Assembly: GCF_014652835.1 (NCBI RefSeq)
Contig: NZ_BMZO01000010.1
Span: 62,001-126,000, forward strand
Origin: Limoniibacter endophyticus
GTDB lineage: Bacteria; Pseudomonadota; Alphaproteobacteria; Rhizobiales; Rhizobiaceae
Reading direction: 5' to 3'
Length of the DNA: 64,000 bases
Position 1 is the stretch's first letter, and each line of letters opens with the position of its first letter. Of this stretch, positions 17,668-26,928 are shown one piece after another. Both the position numbers and the translations under genes were made by a program. Under the pieces are notes generated by a model. It saw only the letters and a program-made list of their open reading frames with translations. It searched no databases and was not told the DNA's origin.

Positions 17668-18819
17668 TTAAACCGCCTGCAAATAGCTCGAGACGACGAC
17701 GCGGTCCCGGCCGGTGTTCTTGGCGTCGTAGAGGGCATGATCGGCTTCGCGCAAGAGCGTGTCTATATCGCTTCTGGTTCCTGTGGCGATAGCGATCCCT
17801 ACGCTGACCGTGCCCCTCAGGAGACCTTTTTCGGTCTCGACAATCCGCCCGGCAAATCCCTTGCGGATTTGCTCCGCTATACTTTGCGCCTGCTCCGGAA
17901 GACAGGTGGCTTTGAACATGACGAACTCTTCGCCACCCAAGCGTGCACAGCAATCGCCTGTGTGTCGCAAAGCCGTAAGTTCTTCGGTAAATATATTGAG
18001 GACCATATCGCCAACGGCATGTCCGTAGCGATCGTTGATCGCCTTGAAATTGTCGAGATCAAAAAGGAGGACCGCGCTTCCCGGTGCGACAGCATATCGC
18101 CCGTGAGCTTCGAAGAAGGCGCGCCGATTGAGCAGGCCCGTAAGCGGATCGGTGCGTGCTTCCGTACGATGCCGACGGGCGAGACGGCTATAGTGAAGCG
18201 ATAAGGAAAGCGCGCCAATACCACTCATGCCGCCGATGACGATGGCGAGGCTTAAATCTTCCGCCCAGTTCTGAGGCGCATGCCCCAGTACGGGCCGAAA
18301 ATCCTGAATCAAGACGAAAGCGCAAAGAAAGAAGGAGGCGCCGGTAATCGTGTACAGGACCGAGAGGCCGCAGATTACGGCAGGCGCTTCTGCGCGCGCT
18401 CGCCAATATTCGGCTGCGCATCCCCACATACTGATGCCAATAGCGAGATTGAACATGATGAAGGAAACCCCATCATAACCGACGGCAAAAGTGCCGACGA
18501 TCACAACGAGGGTGAGGAGTGTGATGGGAATGATATCGCTTATGCGCAAGATGCCACTGCGAAATTGCCGCGCGGCTGCAAACAGGATGGCGATAGCCAC
18601 GATGAGACTGGATATTGCCAATGTTCCGGCGAAAAGCGTAGGCTTCCACACATAAGAACTGTAAGCGAAAATGCTGACGACGGTGACAATGGCACCGATC
18701 CCCCAGGTAAGAAGGGTATTTTCGCTACGTGTGACAGCCCAGCTGCCGAGCATCGTCATAACCAGACAGATACCGGAAAAGCCGATCGCTAATAAAAGCG
18801 AATTATAATCCAACGCCAT
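17668..18819 (-). CDS. Membrane-anchored GGDEF diguanylate cyclase
   Basis: A 383-residue protein with about six hydrophobic segments in the first 200 residues and a C-terminal GGDEF domain (about 220-380). The catalytic loop reads GGEEF and the substrate region LFDLDNFKAINDRYGHAVGD is intact, so it should make cyclic di-GMP. The product-inhibition site that normally reads RxxD five residues before GGEEF reads HTGD here, so feedback inhibition may be weak or lost. The membrane region is not an obvious MHYT or MASE1 type that I can name. It is convergent with the oxidase gene, with only 3 bases between the stops. Confidence 0.9.
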   Translation of the reverse strand: MALDYNSLLLAIGFSGICLVMTMLGSWAVTRSENTLLTWGIGAIVTVVSIFAYSSYVWKPTLFAGTLAISSLIVAIAILFAAARQFRSGILRISDIIPITLLTLVVIVGTFAVGYDGVSFIMFNLAIGISMWGCAAEYWRARAEAPAVICGLSVLYTITGASFFLCAFVLIQDFRPVLGHAPQNWAEDLSLAIVIGGMSGIGALSLSLHYSRLARRHRTEARTDPLTGLLNRRAFFEAHGRYAVAPGSAVLLFDLDNFKAINDRYGHAVGDMVLNIFTEELTALRHTGDCCARLGGEEFVMFKATCLPEQAQSIAEQIRKGFAGRIVETEKGLLRGTVSVGIAIATGTRSDIDTLLREADHALYDAKNTGRDRVVVSSYLQAV

Positions 18820-19090
18820 CGCACGCCCCCCAGCGTGATGCTTCGTTCAGGCATCTATTGCAATTTACAGCTTTATAATTGACTAACTGCGCATGCGAAA
18901 CTTTGGCAGGACGATCGCCTGCTGTGTAATTCTCAGAATAACCGCGAAGACGCTTAACCAACTTTGAAACGGGAAATGCACCGTCTGTCAATGCTTCCGC
19001 GCTTCTCCACTTGAACTAGAGCGCCAGTTTTAGCATTTCTACCTATTGTGAACCCATTCTTCCGCCACGATCGGGGCTAATCTGACGAAC

Positions 19091-19894
19091 ATGCACCAGA
19101 AAGCGCCCACTTTGCCATCTGCGATCTTCTCAGCCATTCAGAGGGGCAATCGTCGTTACCAGAATCCACAGGTCGAGCAATGGCACGCGACCGTGGCTTC
19201 CTACAATGTGCATAAATGTGTAGGCGCTGACGGTAAATTCGACCCGGAGCGGGTGGCAACCGTCATCAACGAGTTGGACGCGGACATCATTGCCTTGCAG
19301 GAAGCCGATGAACGGTTCGGCCGGAGAGCGGGACTACTGGATCTGCGCGGGCTGGAAAATACGGCTAAGCTTGTTCCTGTCTTTCAGTCCGATCATGCCC
19401 ATAGCCACGGTTGGCACGGGAATATTATTCTGGCGCGAGAAGGTTTGGTCAGCAAGGTGCGTTCGCTCAAGCTGCCGGGCGTGGAGCCGCGTGGCGCGTT
19501 GATCGCCGATCTGGAGATCAAAGGCGCCAAGCTACGCATCATCGCCGCCCATTTGGGTCTCCTGCGCCGCTCCAGGGCGAAGCAGGCAGAAACGCTGCTT
19601 GATGCGGCGCGCGCTGATGAGGGTCCCACGATTCTGATGGGCGATCTTAATGAATGGCGCGTGGCGCGGCGATCTTCCCTGATGTCGCTTCTGCCGCATT
19701 TCGGACCACTTGACGTGGCTTTGCCGAGCTTTCCCTCGCGCATGCCTTTTCTGGCACTTGATCGGATTCTGGCAAGTCCGCAACAGATCATATCGAGTAT
19801 CGAGGTTCATGACAGCCTGCTTGCCCGCAAGGCATCCGACCATCTGCCGATCAAGGCCCGGATCGATCTCACACCCCCCGTACACCTGCCATGA
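19091..19894 (+). CDS. Endonuclease/exonuclease/phosphatase (EEP) family protein
   Basis: A 267-residue EEP-fold protein resembling E. coli YbhP. Metal-binding and catalytic motifs are present in order: ASYNVHKCVG near residue 37, IIALQEADE near 66, AAHLGLLRRSRAKQ near 150, MGDLNEW near 180 and a final SDHLPI near 255. It probably hydrolyses a phosphodiester or phospholipid headgroup bond; the true substrate of the group is unsettled. Its stop overlaps the ATG of the phospholipase D gene by 4 bases, the same pairing as ybhP-clsB in enterobacteria. Upstream, 18820-19090 is a divergent gap with no gene or clear operator that I can identify. Confidence 0.85.
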   Translation: MHQKAPTLPSAIFSAIQRGNRRYQNPQVEQWHATVASYNVHKCVGADGKFDPERVATVINELDADIIALQEADERFGRRAGLLDLRGLENTAKLVPVFQSDHAHSHGWHGNIILAREGLVSKVRSLKLPGVEPRGALIADLEIKGAKLRIIAAHLGLLRRSRAKQAETLLDAARADEGPTILMGDLNEWRVARRSSLMSLLPHFGPLDVALPSFPSRMPFLALDRILASPQQIISSIEVHDSLLARKASDHLPIKARIDLTPPVHLP

Positions 19895-21444
19895 CAGACG
19901 ACGCCATCTGGATCGCGCTTTTCATCATCATTGCCCTCATAGGCCTTGGCGCTTTCTTCATCTATTCCTATGGTCGGTTTGCGCGCCATGCACAGGGAGA
20001 ATGCTCGAAGGCTTTGCCGGTCGAGGATGGGAAGACGGATCTCGATCGGTTGTTCACGAGACTAAAGCCCGACACCGCTATGTCGACGGGTATCATGCTG
20101 GTGGATGACAATCTCGACGCTTTCGCTGCACGCGTACTTTCCGCCCGTCACGCCGGACGCAGTCTCGACCTGATCTATTATTTCTGGAATGACGATCTGA
20201 CGGGCAGGCTGCTGGCAAACGAGGTGCTTAAGGCCGCAGACCGGGGTGTGCGGGTGCGCATTCTGCTCGACGATATCAATACGCGCGATCGCGATCCGTT
20301 CTATCTGACATTGGATAGCCATCCCAATATCGAGGTCAGGCTCTTTAATCCCACCCGCTCGCGCGGTGCTCCATGGAAACGCGGATTGGAGATGATCTTT
20401 CGGCTCGTTTCGGTCAACCGTCGTATGCATAACAAGGCGTGGATCGCTGATGGGCGAGTGGCTTTTGTGGGCGGACGCAATATCGGGGATGCCTATTTCG
20501 ATGCGGCGGCAACGAATTTCCGCGATCTGGACGCAATCCTGATGGGTGAAGCGGTTGGACAGACGGAAGAGATGTTCGACCTGTATTTCAATTGCAACGC
20601 GAGTGTTCCGATAGCGGCACTAAACCGGCTGCGGCGGGCCAAACTCGCCAAAATGCGCAGACGGCTGGCGAAACTCGAGCGGAGCGAGAAGGCGCGTCCC
20701 TATCTCAAGCGCGTCCGCCATCGTGCTTCTGTTTCGGAGGTGATCGCTTCGCGCAAATTCGTCTGGACGGAGAGGGCGCAGATTCTCTCAGATCCGCCGG
20801 GAAAGGCGGAAGGGAAAGACCGTACGAACTGGTTGATGAGCGAACTCTCCAAGGAAATAGATAAGGCGACCAGCTCGCTCGATCTAATCTCACCTTATTT
20901 TATTCCGGGGGAGCGTGGTTGTTCGTGGCTTGCAGATTTGACGGACCGGGGTGTGGAGGTCACCGTACTGACCAATTCACTGGCGGCGACAGACGTGGTT
21001 GCCGTTCACGGAGCCTATAGCCGTTATCGGGTGCGCGTTCTCCAGGCTGGGGTGAAGCTTTACGAATTGCAGCCTTTTGCGCGCCGGCCCGGTGTTTCAG
21101 TTTTTGGTTCGAAGGGTGCGAGCCTGCATACCAAGGCCTTCAGTGTGGACGGTAAACAGGGTTTTATCGGTTCGTTCAACTTTGACCCGCGCTCGGTATC
21201 ACTCAACACCGAAATGGGGGTGCTCTTCCACAGCGACGCTGTCGTTAAGCAGATGAACGCAATCTTCCGTGCCGAGACGAGGTCCGACGCCAGTTTCGCG
21301 GTGATCTGGAAAATGGACCGCCTTCTATGGACAGGTCGGGTAGGTTCGCGCGAGCGGGTTTACCGGCGCGAGCCCGAAGCTGGCGTTGGCCGACAGATTC
21401 TGGCGAAAATTATCGGATGGCTGCCAATGGAGTCGCAGCTTTAG
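19891..21444 (+). CDS. Phospholipase D-family cardiolipin synthase-like protein
   Basis: A 517-residue protein with one N-terminal membrane segment (IWIALFIIIALIGLGAFFIYSY, described as residues 5-26) and two intact HKD motifs: HNKAWIAD near residue 179 and HTKAFSVD near 413, each followed by GG or GS and N. Two HKD motifs plus a membrane anchor is the cardiolipin synthase/ClsB pattern, joining phosphatidylglycerol or phosphatidylethanolamine headgroups, though some relatives are plain phosphodiesterases. It is coupled to the EEP gene by ATGA overlap. The stop is 1 base from the stop of the convergent GST gene. Confidence 0.86.
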   Translation: MTDDAIWIALFIIIALIGLGAFFIYSYGRFARHAQGECSKALPVEDGKTDLDRLFTRLKPDTAMSTGIMLVDDNLDAFAARVLSARHAGRSLDLIYYFWNDDLTGRLLANEVLKAADRGVRVRILLDDINTRDRDPFYLTLDSHPNIEVRLFNPTRSRGAPWKRGLEMIFRLVSVNRRMHNKAWIADGRVAFVGGRNIGDAYFDAAATNFRDLDAILMGEAVGQTEEMFDLYFNCNASVPIAALNRLRRAKLAKMRRRLAKLERSEKARPYLKRVRHRASVSEVIASRKFVWTERAQILSDPPGKAEGKDRTNWLMSELSKEIDKATSSLDLISPYFIPGERGCSWLADLTDRGVEVTVLTNSLAATDVVAVHGAYSRYRVRVLQAGVKLYELQPFARRPGVSVFGSKGASLHTKAFSVDGKQGFIGSFNFDPRSVSLNTEMGVLFHSDAVVKQMNAIFRAETRSDASFAVIWKMDRLLWTGRVGSRERVYRREPEAGVGRQILAKIIGWLPMESQL

Positions 21445-21445
21445 A

Positions 21446-22189
21446 TCACGCGGAAATATCGAGTTCTGGATAGTGCCGAAAGATGCCCGATCCCGTAAAA
21501 CCGAGGCGCCGTTTGGAGCCAAGATAGGCTTTGATATTCGGACGCTGGGAAATCGTGTGGTGCAGGGCGAGCAGCAATGGAACGTCGTCCTCGACACGAC
21601 GCATGGCGTTGGGCAGCGCATAACGCAGCCCCTCGATCAACTGGAACATCGAAAGATCGACATAGGTGACGCGCTTGCCGACAAGCTGCATGTTGCCGTC
21701 GCGATTTTGCGTCAGAACGCGTTCGAAATACCCAAGAAATTTCGGCAGGCGCTCATCGATGAAATATCTCGCGCGGCGCTTTGCTTCCGTTTTCTGGTCT
21801 TCATAATAGAGTGAACCAGAGATCGGATGATGCAGATCGTGAATCTCGGCAATGAAATCGGTCAGCGTCAGCTGCAGGCCATTGACGAAAATGCGCAAAT
21901 CCTCGTCCTCAGGCGCAAGACGCAGATCGGGGCCAATAAAGTAGAGAATATTGGCGACATGTGAAATCGTGACATCGCCATAAGTGAGAAAAGGTGGTGC
22001 GAAGGGAATAAAGGACGTCTTTTTGTTTTGCAGCGCTGCCATGACGGCTTCGGGTCCCATGCCTTCGCCCTCTTCGCGTGCCACGTCGATGTAATCGACA
22101 CCGGCATCCTCGAAAGCGAGACGAACGAACTCGCCGCGGCCCTGAATGCCATCCCAGTAGTAAAGCTTGTACTTGGCATCCTCTGCCAT
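21446..22189 (-). CDS. Glutathione S-transferase family protein
   Basis: A 247-residue cytosolic GST. The N-terminal thioredoxin-like half runs from about residue 8 to 90 and includes YYWDGIQGRGEFVRLAF and the cis-proline/serine strip APPFLTYGDVTISHVANIL that binds the glutathione backbone; the C-terminal helical half begins at about residue 100. The tyrosine in the N-terminal strand is a candidate catalytic residue. It lies 25 bases downstream of the GH15 gene in the same direction, the last gene of a unit that begins with a PepSY protein and a two-component system. The substrate is unknown. Confidence 0.85.
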   Translation of the reverse strand: MAEDAKYKLYYWDGIQGRGEFVRLAFEDAGVDYIDVAREEGEGMGPEAVMAALQNKKTSFIPFAPPFLTYGDVTISHVANILYFIGPDLRLAPEDEDLRIFVNGLQLTLTDFIAEIHDLHHPISGSLYYEDQKTEAKRRARYFIDERLPKFLGYFERVLTQNRDGNMQLVGKRVTYVDLSMFQLIEGLRYALPNAMRRVEDDVPLLLALHHTISQRPNIKAYLGSKRRLGFTGSGIFRHYPELDISA

Positions 22190-22214
22190 GGATTTTTCTC
22201 CGGAATTATACTGG

Positions 22215-24053
22215 TTAGAGCACTTCGTCCCATTTGCGCGAAAGGTGCATGATGGAATTGATCAGCCCGACCATTGAGTAGGTTTGCGGGAAGTTGCCCC
22301 ACAGCTCGCCTGTTTCGATATGAAGCCCTTCGGACAGCAGTCCAAGATGATTACGATGGCTGAGCACATCCTCGAAGACGGCGCGAGCGTCGTCCAACCG
22401 TCCGACACGCGCCAGCGCATCGATCAGCCAGAAGGTGCAAGCGGTGAAAGCGGTTTCAGGTTCGCCAAAGTCGTCTGGTGCACGATAGCGATAGACATGG
22501 TTGCCATAACGCAGATGCTTTTCAATGGCACCTAGCGTGGAGAGATAGCGGGGATCATGTGCGTCGATGAAGCCGATCTCCGGCATGAGGAGCAGGCTGG
22601 CGTCTAGGTTCTCTCCTCCGAAGGAAGACACATAAGCCCCGAGTTGCTCGTTCCAGCCACGCGCTAGCGTGCCGTTGCGAATGATTTCCGCCCGTTCGCG
22701 CCAATAGGCAGCGCGCTCTGTGAGCTCCAGCTTCTTTGCGATGCGGGCGAGCCGGTCGCATGCAGCCCAGCACATGATGCTTGAATGCGTGTGCACTTCC
22801 TCGCGTGTCCGGAATTCCCACAAGCCTGCATCGGGCTTGTCCCAACGCGCGAAGGCTTGCTCGCCCAGCGGCTCCAGACGTTCAAATAGCGGCACATCGC
22901 CCTGTTGGGGCAGACGCTCATCGAAGAAAATTTGTGTGATGGCAAGAATGACGGACCCGTAGCCATCATTTTGAACCTGCGTGTAGGCGGCATTGCCGCG
23001 CCGCACAGGACCAAGTCCGCGATAGCCGGGAAGGTGCGGGACGATTTCCTCATCCGGCTCCTGTTCCATGCCGATGCCGAAAAGCGGTTGGAGATAACCG
23101 TCCTTCGACGCCGCAGCAATGTTCACCACATAGCGTAGATAATCTTCCATCGTCTTGGTTGCGCCAAGCCGGTTGAGCGCGTTCACCGTGAAATAGGAAT
23201 CGCGTAGCCAGCAAAAGCGATAGTCCCAGGTGCGACCGCTTTGGCCATATTCCGGAATGGAGGTGGTGAGTGCCGCGACTATGGCACCGGTATCCTCGCT
23301 AGCGCAGAGTTTCAGCGTTATTGCCGCACGGATCGTCACGTCTTGCCAGTCAACGGGAAGAGACAGATAGCGCGTCCAGTCTATCCAGTAATTATGCGTC
23401 CGATCCTGAAACCGGCGTGCCAGATACATGGGCGCTTCTTCGAGACTTTCGTCCGGGCCGAGAACCATGGCATAGGGGCGATTGAAGATGAAGGGCGTCT
23501 CGTTCTCGATGAAGACCAGCGGCACGTCTGTCGTCAGGCGAACTGTGCCGTCCGGCAGGTGGAACTTGATATGGCTTGTCCCGCGTGAGCGCTCTGGTTC
23601 CGACTTGCCATAATCCTGACGCGGCCGCATTCGGATGCGTGCGCGCGGTGCGCCAATCAGTGGCTCCACGATACGAATGATATTTTGCGGTCGAAAGAGA
23701 CGTCCATGCTGTTTGAAGCGCGGAACGAAATCAATGATACGCAACGCGTTTCCATCGCCATCGTGGAGAACCGTCTCGAGGATTGCCGTGTTGCGAAGGT
23801 AGCGTTGCTCGCTTCGCTCGAAACCGTCGAGTTCGATAGACCAGTCGCCCCCGTCAGCATGATCGAGAAGATTACAGAAGAACGGATCACCATCAAAACG
23901 CGGAAGACAGCTCCAGACGATGCTGCCCTTGCGGTCAACAAGTGCTGCGATTGCCGAATTGCCTATGACGCCGAGATCAAGCGACGCGCGATTGGGAGCG
24001 CCCGTGTCCGTGCCGGCTTGTTCGGTAATTTGTGGCGTTACGGCAAAGTTCAA
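22215..24053 (-). CDS. Glycoside hydrolase family 15 protein (glucoamylase/trehalase-like)
   Basis: A 612-residue GH15 protein. It has the family N-terminal beta domain (IGNSAIAALVDRKGSIVW) and an (alpha/alpha)6 catalytic domain with one acid in DAGLWEFR near residue 410 and the other in the C-terminal GLLSEGLHIETGELWGNFPQ block. Close relatives in actinobacteria and proteobacteria hydrolyse trehalose or maltooligosaccharides; which one applies here is not decided. A TTG start at 24053 is chosen because AGGAG lies 7 bases upstream; an alternative TTG at 24119 overlaps the kinase stop. No signal peptide is seen, so it is probably cytoplasmic. Confidence 0.87.
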   Translation of the reverse strand: MNFAVTPQITEQAGTDTGAPNRASLDLGVIGNSAIAALVDRKGSIVWSCLPRFDGDPFFCNLLDHADGGDWSIELDGFERSEQRYLRNTAILETVLHDGDGNALRIIDFVPRFKQHGRLFRPQNIIRIVEPLIGAPRARIRMRPRQDYGKSEPERSRGTSHIKFHLPDGTVRLTTDVPLVFIENETPFIFNRPYAMVLGPDESLEEAPMYLARRFQDRTHNYWIDWTRYLSLPVDWQDVTIRAAITLKLCASEDTGAIVAALTTSIPEYGQSGRTWDYRFCWLRDSYFTVNALNRLGATKTMEDYLRYVVNIAAASKDGYLQPLFGIGMEQEPDEEIVPHLPGYRGLGPVRRGNAAYTQVQNDGYGSVILAITQIFFDERLPQQGDVPLFERLEPLGEQAFARWDKPDAGLWEFRTREEVHTHSSIMCWAACDRLARIAKKLELTERAAYWRERAEIIRNGTLARGWNEQLGAYVSSFGGENLDASLLLMPEIGFIDAHDPRYLSTLGAIEKHLRYGNHVYRYRAPDDFGEPETAFTACTFWLIDALARVGRLDDARAVFEDVLSHRNHLGLLSEGLHIETGELWGNFPQTYSMVGLINSIMHLSRKWDEVL

Positions 24054-24115
24054 CGCGCTTCTCCTGTGTTCTTTCTGGGTATGCCCCGCGAAACTATGAA
24101 GCAGCAAGGTTGCAT

Positions 24116-25495
24116 TCAAGGCATAAAGGGGCGCTTTCGATGCGACGGTATGCTGAGCGTGACCTGCAAGCCGCCTATCTTCGAAGCGGAAAATTCAACT
24201 CTGCCCTCATAAGCATCGAGGATATCCTTGACGATGGCGAGGCCAAGACCTGCACCGCCGCTTTCGTCCTGGCGGCTGCCGCGCTTGGAGAGAGCATCCA
24301 CCTTTTCTGCTGCGAGTCCGGGCCCGTCATCTGCAATGCGGATGACTGTTTCCGTGGTATTCTGGCTGGCTTCGACAACTATGTTATTTTTTGCCGCCCG
24401 TGTGGCATTTTCTAGAACGTTGCCAAGAATTTCCGCCAGATCATCTGCTTGCATGGTGATCGTCAGATGCGCCTCGACACGATTGTCAAAGGCGATCATT
24501 TCGCCTCTCGGTGTTCGTGTCAATGTACGGATGACCGCGTTGGCAACTGGTTGGAGCGAAACTGGCTGAACCGCGGTAAGGCCGTGACGTACACGTGCTC
24601 GGGCCAGTTCCCGTTCGACAGTGCGCCGCATTTGTTGTGACAAGGCTTCGATATCATCCGCTATAGCGTCCTGCCCTTTTTTGCGAAGGCGGGCCGCGTC
24701 GCTTGCAAGCGCTGTCAGCGGTGTACGTAAGCCGTGAGCAAGATCGGCGGCGCGATCGCGTGCACGTGCAACCTGCATTTCCTGCGCAGCAATCAGCGTA
24801 TCGACTTCCTCCACGAGCGGAGCGATCTCGCGTGGAACCCGCATATCAAGCCGGGTTGCTTGCCCTGACCGGATCGCATGGATGCCTGCACGCACGGGCT
24901 CCAATGGGCGCAAGCCGCTTCTGATCTGGATGAAGGCACCGAGCAGGATCAGGCCGGCGAGAGCAGCCAGACCGGGGATCAGATCGTAAGTGAAGCCTTC
25001 TCGCAGGGAAACGAGTTCGGCTCGATCGACGGCCACGAGGATCTGGATACGGCGGTCCGCGTCATCTCGCGAGATGATGATCGAACGTTCATGCAGCAGG
25101 ATGCTTTCATCTGCCGGTCCATCGGCCATCGTCAGTGATGTCTGCCCTCCAATAAGCGGCTCAGCATGACCGACTAGGCTGGAATCCCATAGGGAGCGGG
25201 ATCGGAGTGTCTTTTGCGACGCGAGGTCTGTAATTTGCCAGTACAGGCCGGAGAGTGGACGCTGGAAGCGTGGATCGGATGGTTCTCCACGCAGATAGGA
25301 TGTGCCATCGGGATTAATTTCTACGGCGGCAGCGAGTTGAAGGCTGTAGCTGTCGAGCTCGTGGTTTAAGCGTCGTTCCACGTGACGTTCGAAAAGCGCA
25401 ACCAGCGCAAGGCCTGAAAGGCCTATAGCGATGACGGTGCCTATAAGAGCCATCAGCATGAGGCGCAGGCGGATAGACGTGACGGGAAGCTTCAT
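24116..25495 (-). CDS. Sensor histidine kinase
   Basis: A 459-residue kinase with a membrane segment at about residues 12-32, a periplasmic domain of about 140 residues, and a second segment near 180-200. Then come a HAMP-like linker, an H box (LAHGLRTPLTAL near residue 252), an N box (LGNVLENATRAAKN), DDGPGL and GAGLGLAIVKDI. It is the PhoQ-like type with a long sensor domain. It is encoded 3 bases after its response regulator and just upstream of GH15. The PepSY proteins beside it suggest an envelope signal, but the stimulus cannot be read from sequence. Confidence 0.92.
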   Translation of the reverse strand: MKLPVTSIRLRLMLMALIGTVIAIGLSGLALVALFERHVERRLNHELDSYSLQLAAAVEINPDGTSYLRGEPSDPRFQRPLSGLYWQITDLASQKTLRSRSLWDSSLVGHAEPLIGGQTSLTMADGPADESILLHERSIIISRDDADRRIQILVAVDRAELVSLREGFTYDLIPGLAALAGLILLGAFIQIRSGLRPLEPVRAGIHAIRSGQATRLDMRVPREIAPLVEEVDTLIAAQEMQVARARDRAADLAHGLRTPLTALASDAARLRKKGQDAIADDIEALSQQMRRTVERELARARVRHGLTAVQPVSLQPVANAVIRTLTRTPRGEMIAFDNRVEAHLTITMQADDLAEILGNVLENATRAAKNNIVVEASQNTTETVIRIADDGPGLAAEKVDALSKRGSRQDESGGAGLGLAIVKDILDAYEGRVEFSASKIGGLQVTLSIPSHRKRPFMP

Positions 25496-25498
25496 CGC

Positions 25499-26158
25499 TT
25501 ACGTGCAATCGACGATGTAACCGAAGCCGCGGCGCGTTTCGATGATATCACCGCCGATCTTGCGGCGAACCCGACCAACCAGAACTTCGACGGCATTGGA
25601 CTCGCGCTCATAATGCTCTGCCTGCAAATGCTCTGCCAGTTCCTGCTGTGGCACTACGCGCCCCTGGTGATGCAGGAGATAGGCAACCAGACGATACTCC
25701 TGTGGCGTCAGCGAAATCGCTTTGCCGGCCCGCGTTACGCGCATCTGGCGCGGGTCCATGAGAAGATCTGCTGCTTTCAAGATCGTTGTCGCATGTCCGG
25801 CGTGGCGACGCAGGACAGCACGTAAGCGTGCGAGCAACTCTTCCATCGCGAAGGGCTTGGGGAGGTAGTCATCTGCCCCTGCATCAATCCCCTCAACGCG
25901 TTCGCTCCAGCTTCCGCGCGCGGTGAGGATAAGCACAGGTGTCGCGCGTCCAGCTTCCCGCCACCGCTTCAAGATGGACATTCCGTCCATGGTTGGAAGG
26001 CCGAGATCAAGGACGATGGCTGCATAATCTTCCGTGTCACCTGCGAACCAGGCCTCTTCGCCGTCGTGCTGATGGTCGACGATATAGCCGCCGATCTCTA
26101 GTGCCTCGCGAACATCCCGAGCGATTCGTGGATCGTCTTCAGCCAACAGGATACGCAT
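25499..26158 (-). CDS. OmpR-family response regulator
   Basis: A 219-residue two-domain regulator. The receiver (1-115) has acidic residues EDD near the N-terminus, phospho-acceptor Asp in AIVLDLGLPTMDG near residue 51, the threonine in TARG and lysine in PKPF. The winged-helix domain (125-219) ends with the RRGFGYIVD wing. It is the partner of the kinase encoded 3 bases downstream. The ATG follows 2 bases after the stop of the PepSY gene, indicating coupled translation. Probable targets are the divergent PepSY gene and its own operon through the shared 26464-26578 region. Confidence 0.93.
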   Translation of the reverse strand: MRILLAEDDPRIARDVREALEIGGYIVDHQHDGEEAWFAGDTEDYAAIVLDLGLPTMDGMSILKRWREAGRATPVLILTARGSWSERVEGIDAGADDYLPKPFAMEELLARLRAVLRRHAGHATTILKAADLLMDPRQMRVTRAGKAISLTPQEYRLVAYLLHHQGRVVPQQELAEHLQAEHYERESNAVEVLVGRVRRKIGGDIIETRRGFGYIVDCT

Positions 26159-26160
26159 TG

Positions 26161-26463
26161 TCAGTCGTCATCCTCCATATCGACGTCGAGTACACGACCG
26201 GTCCGCGCATCGACTTCCAATTCAACGATACGGCCATTCGGATCAAGTATGCGTATTTGATATTCCGGATCGTCATCATCGTCGAGATCAACCTCTATGA
26301 CCTTTCCCGGGTAGCGCGGGGAGATGGTCCGGAGAATCTGCGCTAGAGGCAAGATTGAGCCGGACAATGCGCGCGCACGCTCCGCATCGTCATCCGCCAT
26401 CGTGGAAGATGACGTTTGAAGAAGGAGAGCAGTCACCAGAAAGACGATAGGACCTGCACGCAT
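26161..26463 (-). CDS. PepSY-domain periplasmic protein (operon member)
   Basis: A 100-residue protein with a signal peptide (MRAGPIVFLVTALLLQTSSSTMA) and a single PepSY domain (about 40-97) ending in EVDARTGRVLDVDMEDDD. It has an acidic cluster DLDDDDDPEYQ. PepSY domains are thought to inhibit proteases or bind peptides or cations in the envelope. The ATG at 26463 is chosen because the signal peptide begins there. It lies 2 bases before the response regulator gene, so the sensor system and this protein are co-expressed. It may modulate the kinase, which is inference. Confidence 0.82.
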   Translation of the reverse strand: MRAGPIVFLVTALLLQTSSSTMADDDAERARALSGSILPLAQILRTISPRYPGKVIEVDLDDDDDPEYQIRILDPNGRIVELEVDARTGRVLDVDMEDDD

Positions 26464-26494
26464 ATTATCTCTTTGCCACCAGAAGAATGACAAT

Positions 26495-26517
26495 TGGCTG
26501 ACAAGTCGTCTCAGCCA
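26495..26517. promoter_or_regulatory. Inverted repeat in divergent PepSY promoter region
   Basis: TGGCTGA-N9-TCAGCCA (26495-26517) sits midway between two divergent PepSY genes. AGTCGTC also occurs twice as a direct repeat 13 bases apart in the same stretch. Either pattern could be the binding site of the adjacent OmpR-type regulator, whose family usually prefers direct repeats. Confidence 0.45.
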
Positions 26518-26578
26518 GTCGTCATACTGAACATGGGAGAAGGAAAGCATCGAAAACGAAATCCGAAAGGAACTTCCC

Positions 26579-26869
26579 ATGTCAATGACGAGAACGCTAG
26601 TCCTTGCCGCCGCTTTCACCACGTTTGCTGCCGCTGCCGTTCCAGCCTACGCTGGTGATGATGATCGCTGTGGTCGGGTGCCGCGAGGCGAGTGGATGAG
26701 CGTGGAGGAAATTGCTCGCAAGGCAGCAGCAGACGGTTATCGGGTAACGGGAGTGGATGCAGATGACGGTTGCTGGCAGGTCGAGGGAATTGATCAAGAC
26801 GGTCATCGTGTCGAGGTTGATTTTCATCCCGTTTCCGGTGCTGTCGTTTACATCGAGTACGACGATTGA
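26579..26869 (+). CDS. PepSY-domain periplasmic protein (divergent)
   Basis: A 96-residue secreted protein with a signal peptide ending PAYA near residue 25 and a PepSY domain (about 40-95) that finishes HPVSGAVVYIEYDD. Two cysteines in the mature part (about 32 and 66) could form a disulfide. It is transcribed away from the second PepSY gene and the two-component system, sharing a 115-base promoter region with them. The arrangement is like that of small envelope proteins controlled by, and feeding back on, a neighbouring PhoPQ-like system. GGAA lies about 5 bases before the ATG. Confidence 0.83.
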   Translation: MSMTRTLVLAAAFTTFAAAAVPAYAGDDDRCGRVPRGEWMSVEEIARKAAADGYRVTGVDADDGCWQVEGIDQDGHRVEVDFHPVSGAVVYIEYDD

Positions 26870-26928
26870 TCTCTAGATGGGAACCGAAGTTGCACCGTAT
26901 CGTTTGACGCGGTGCAACCGGATAAGAA

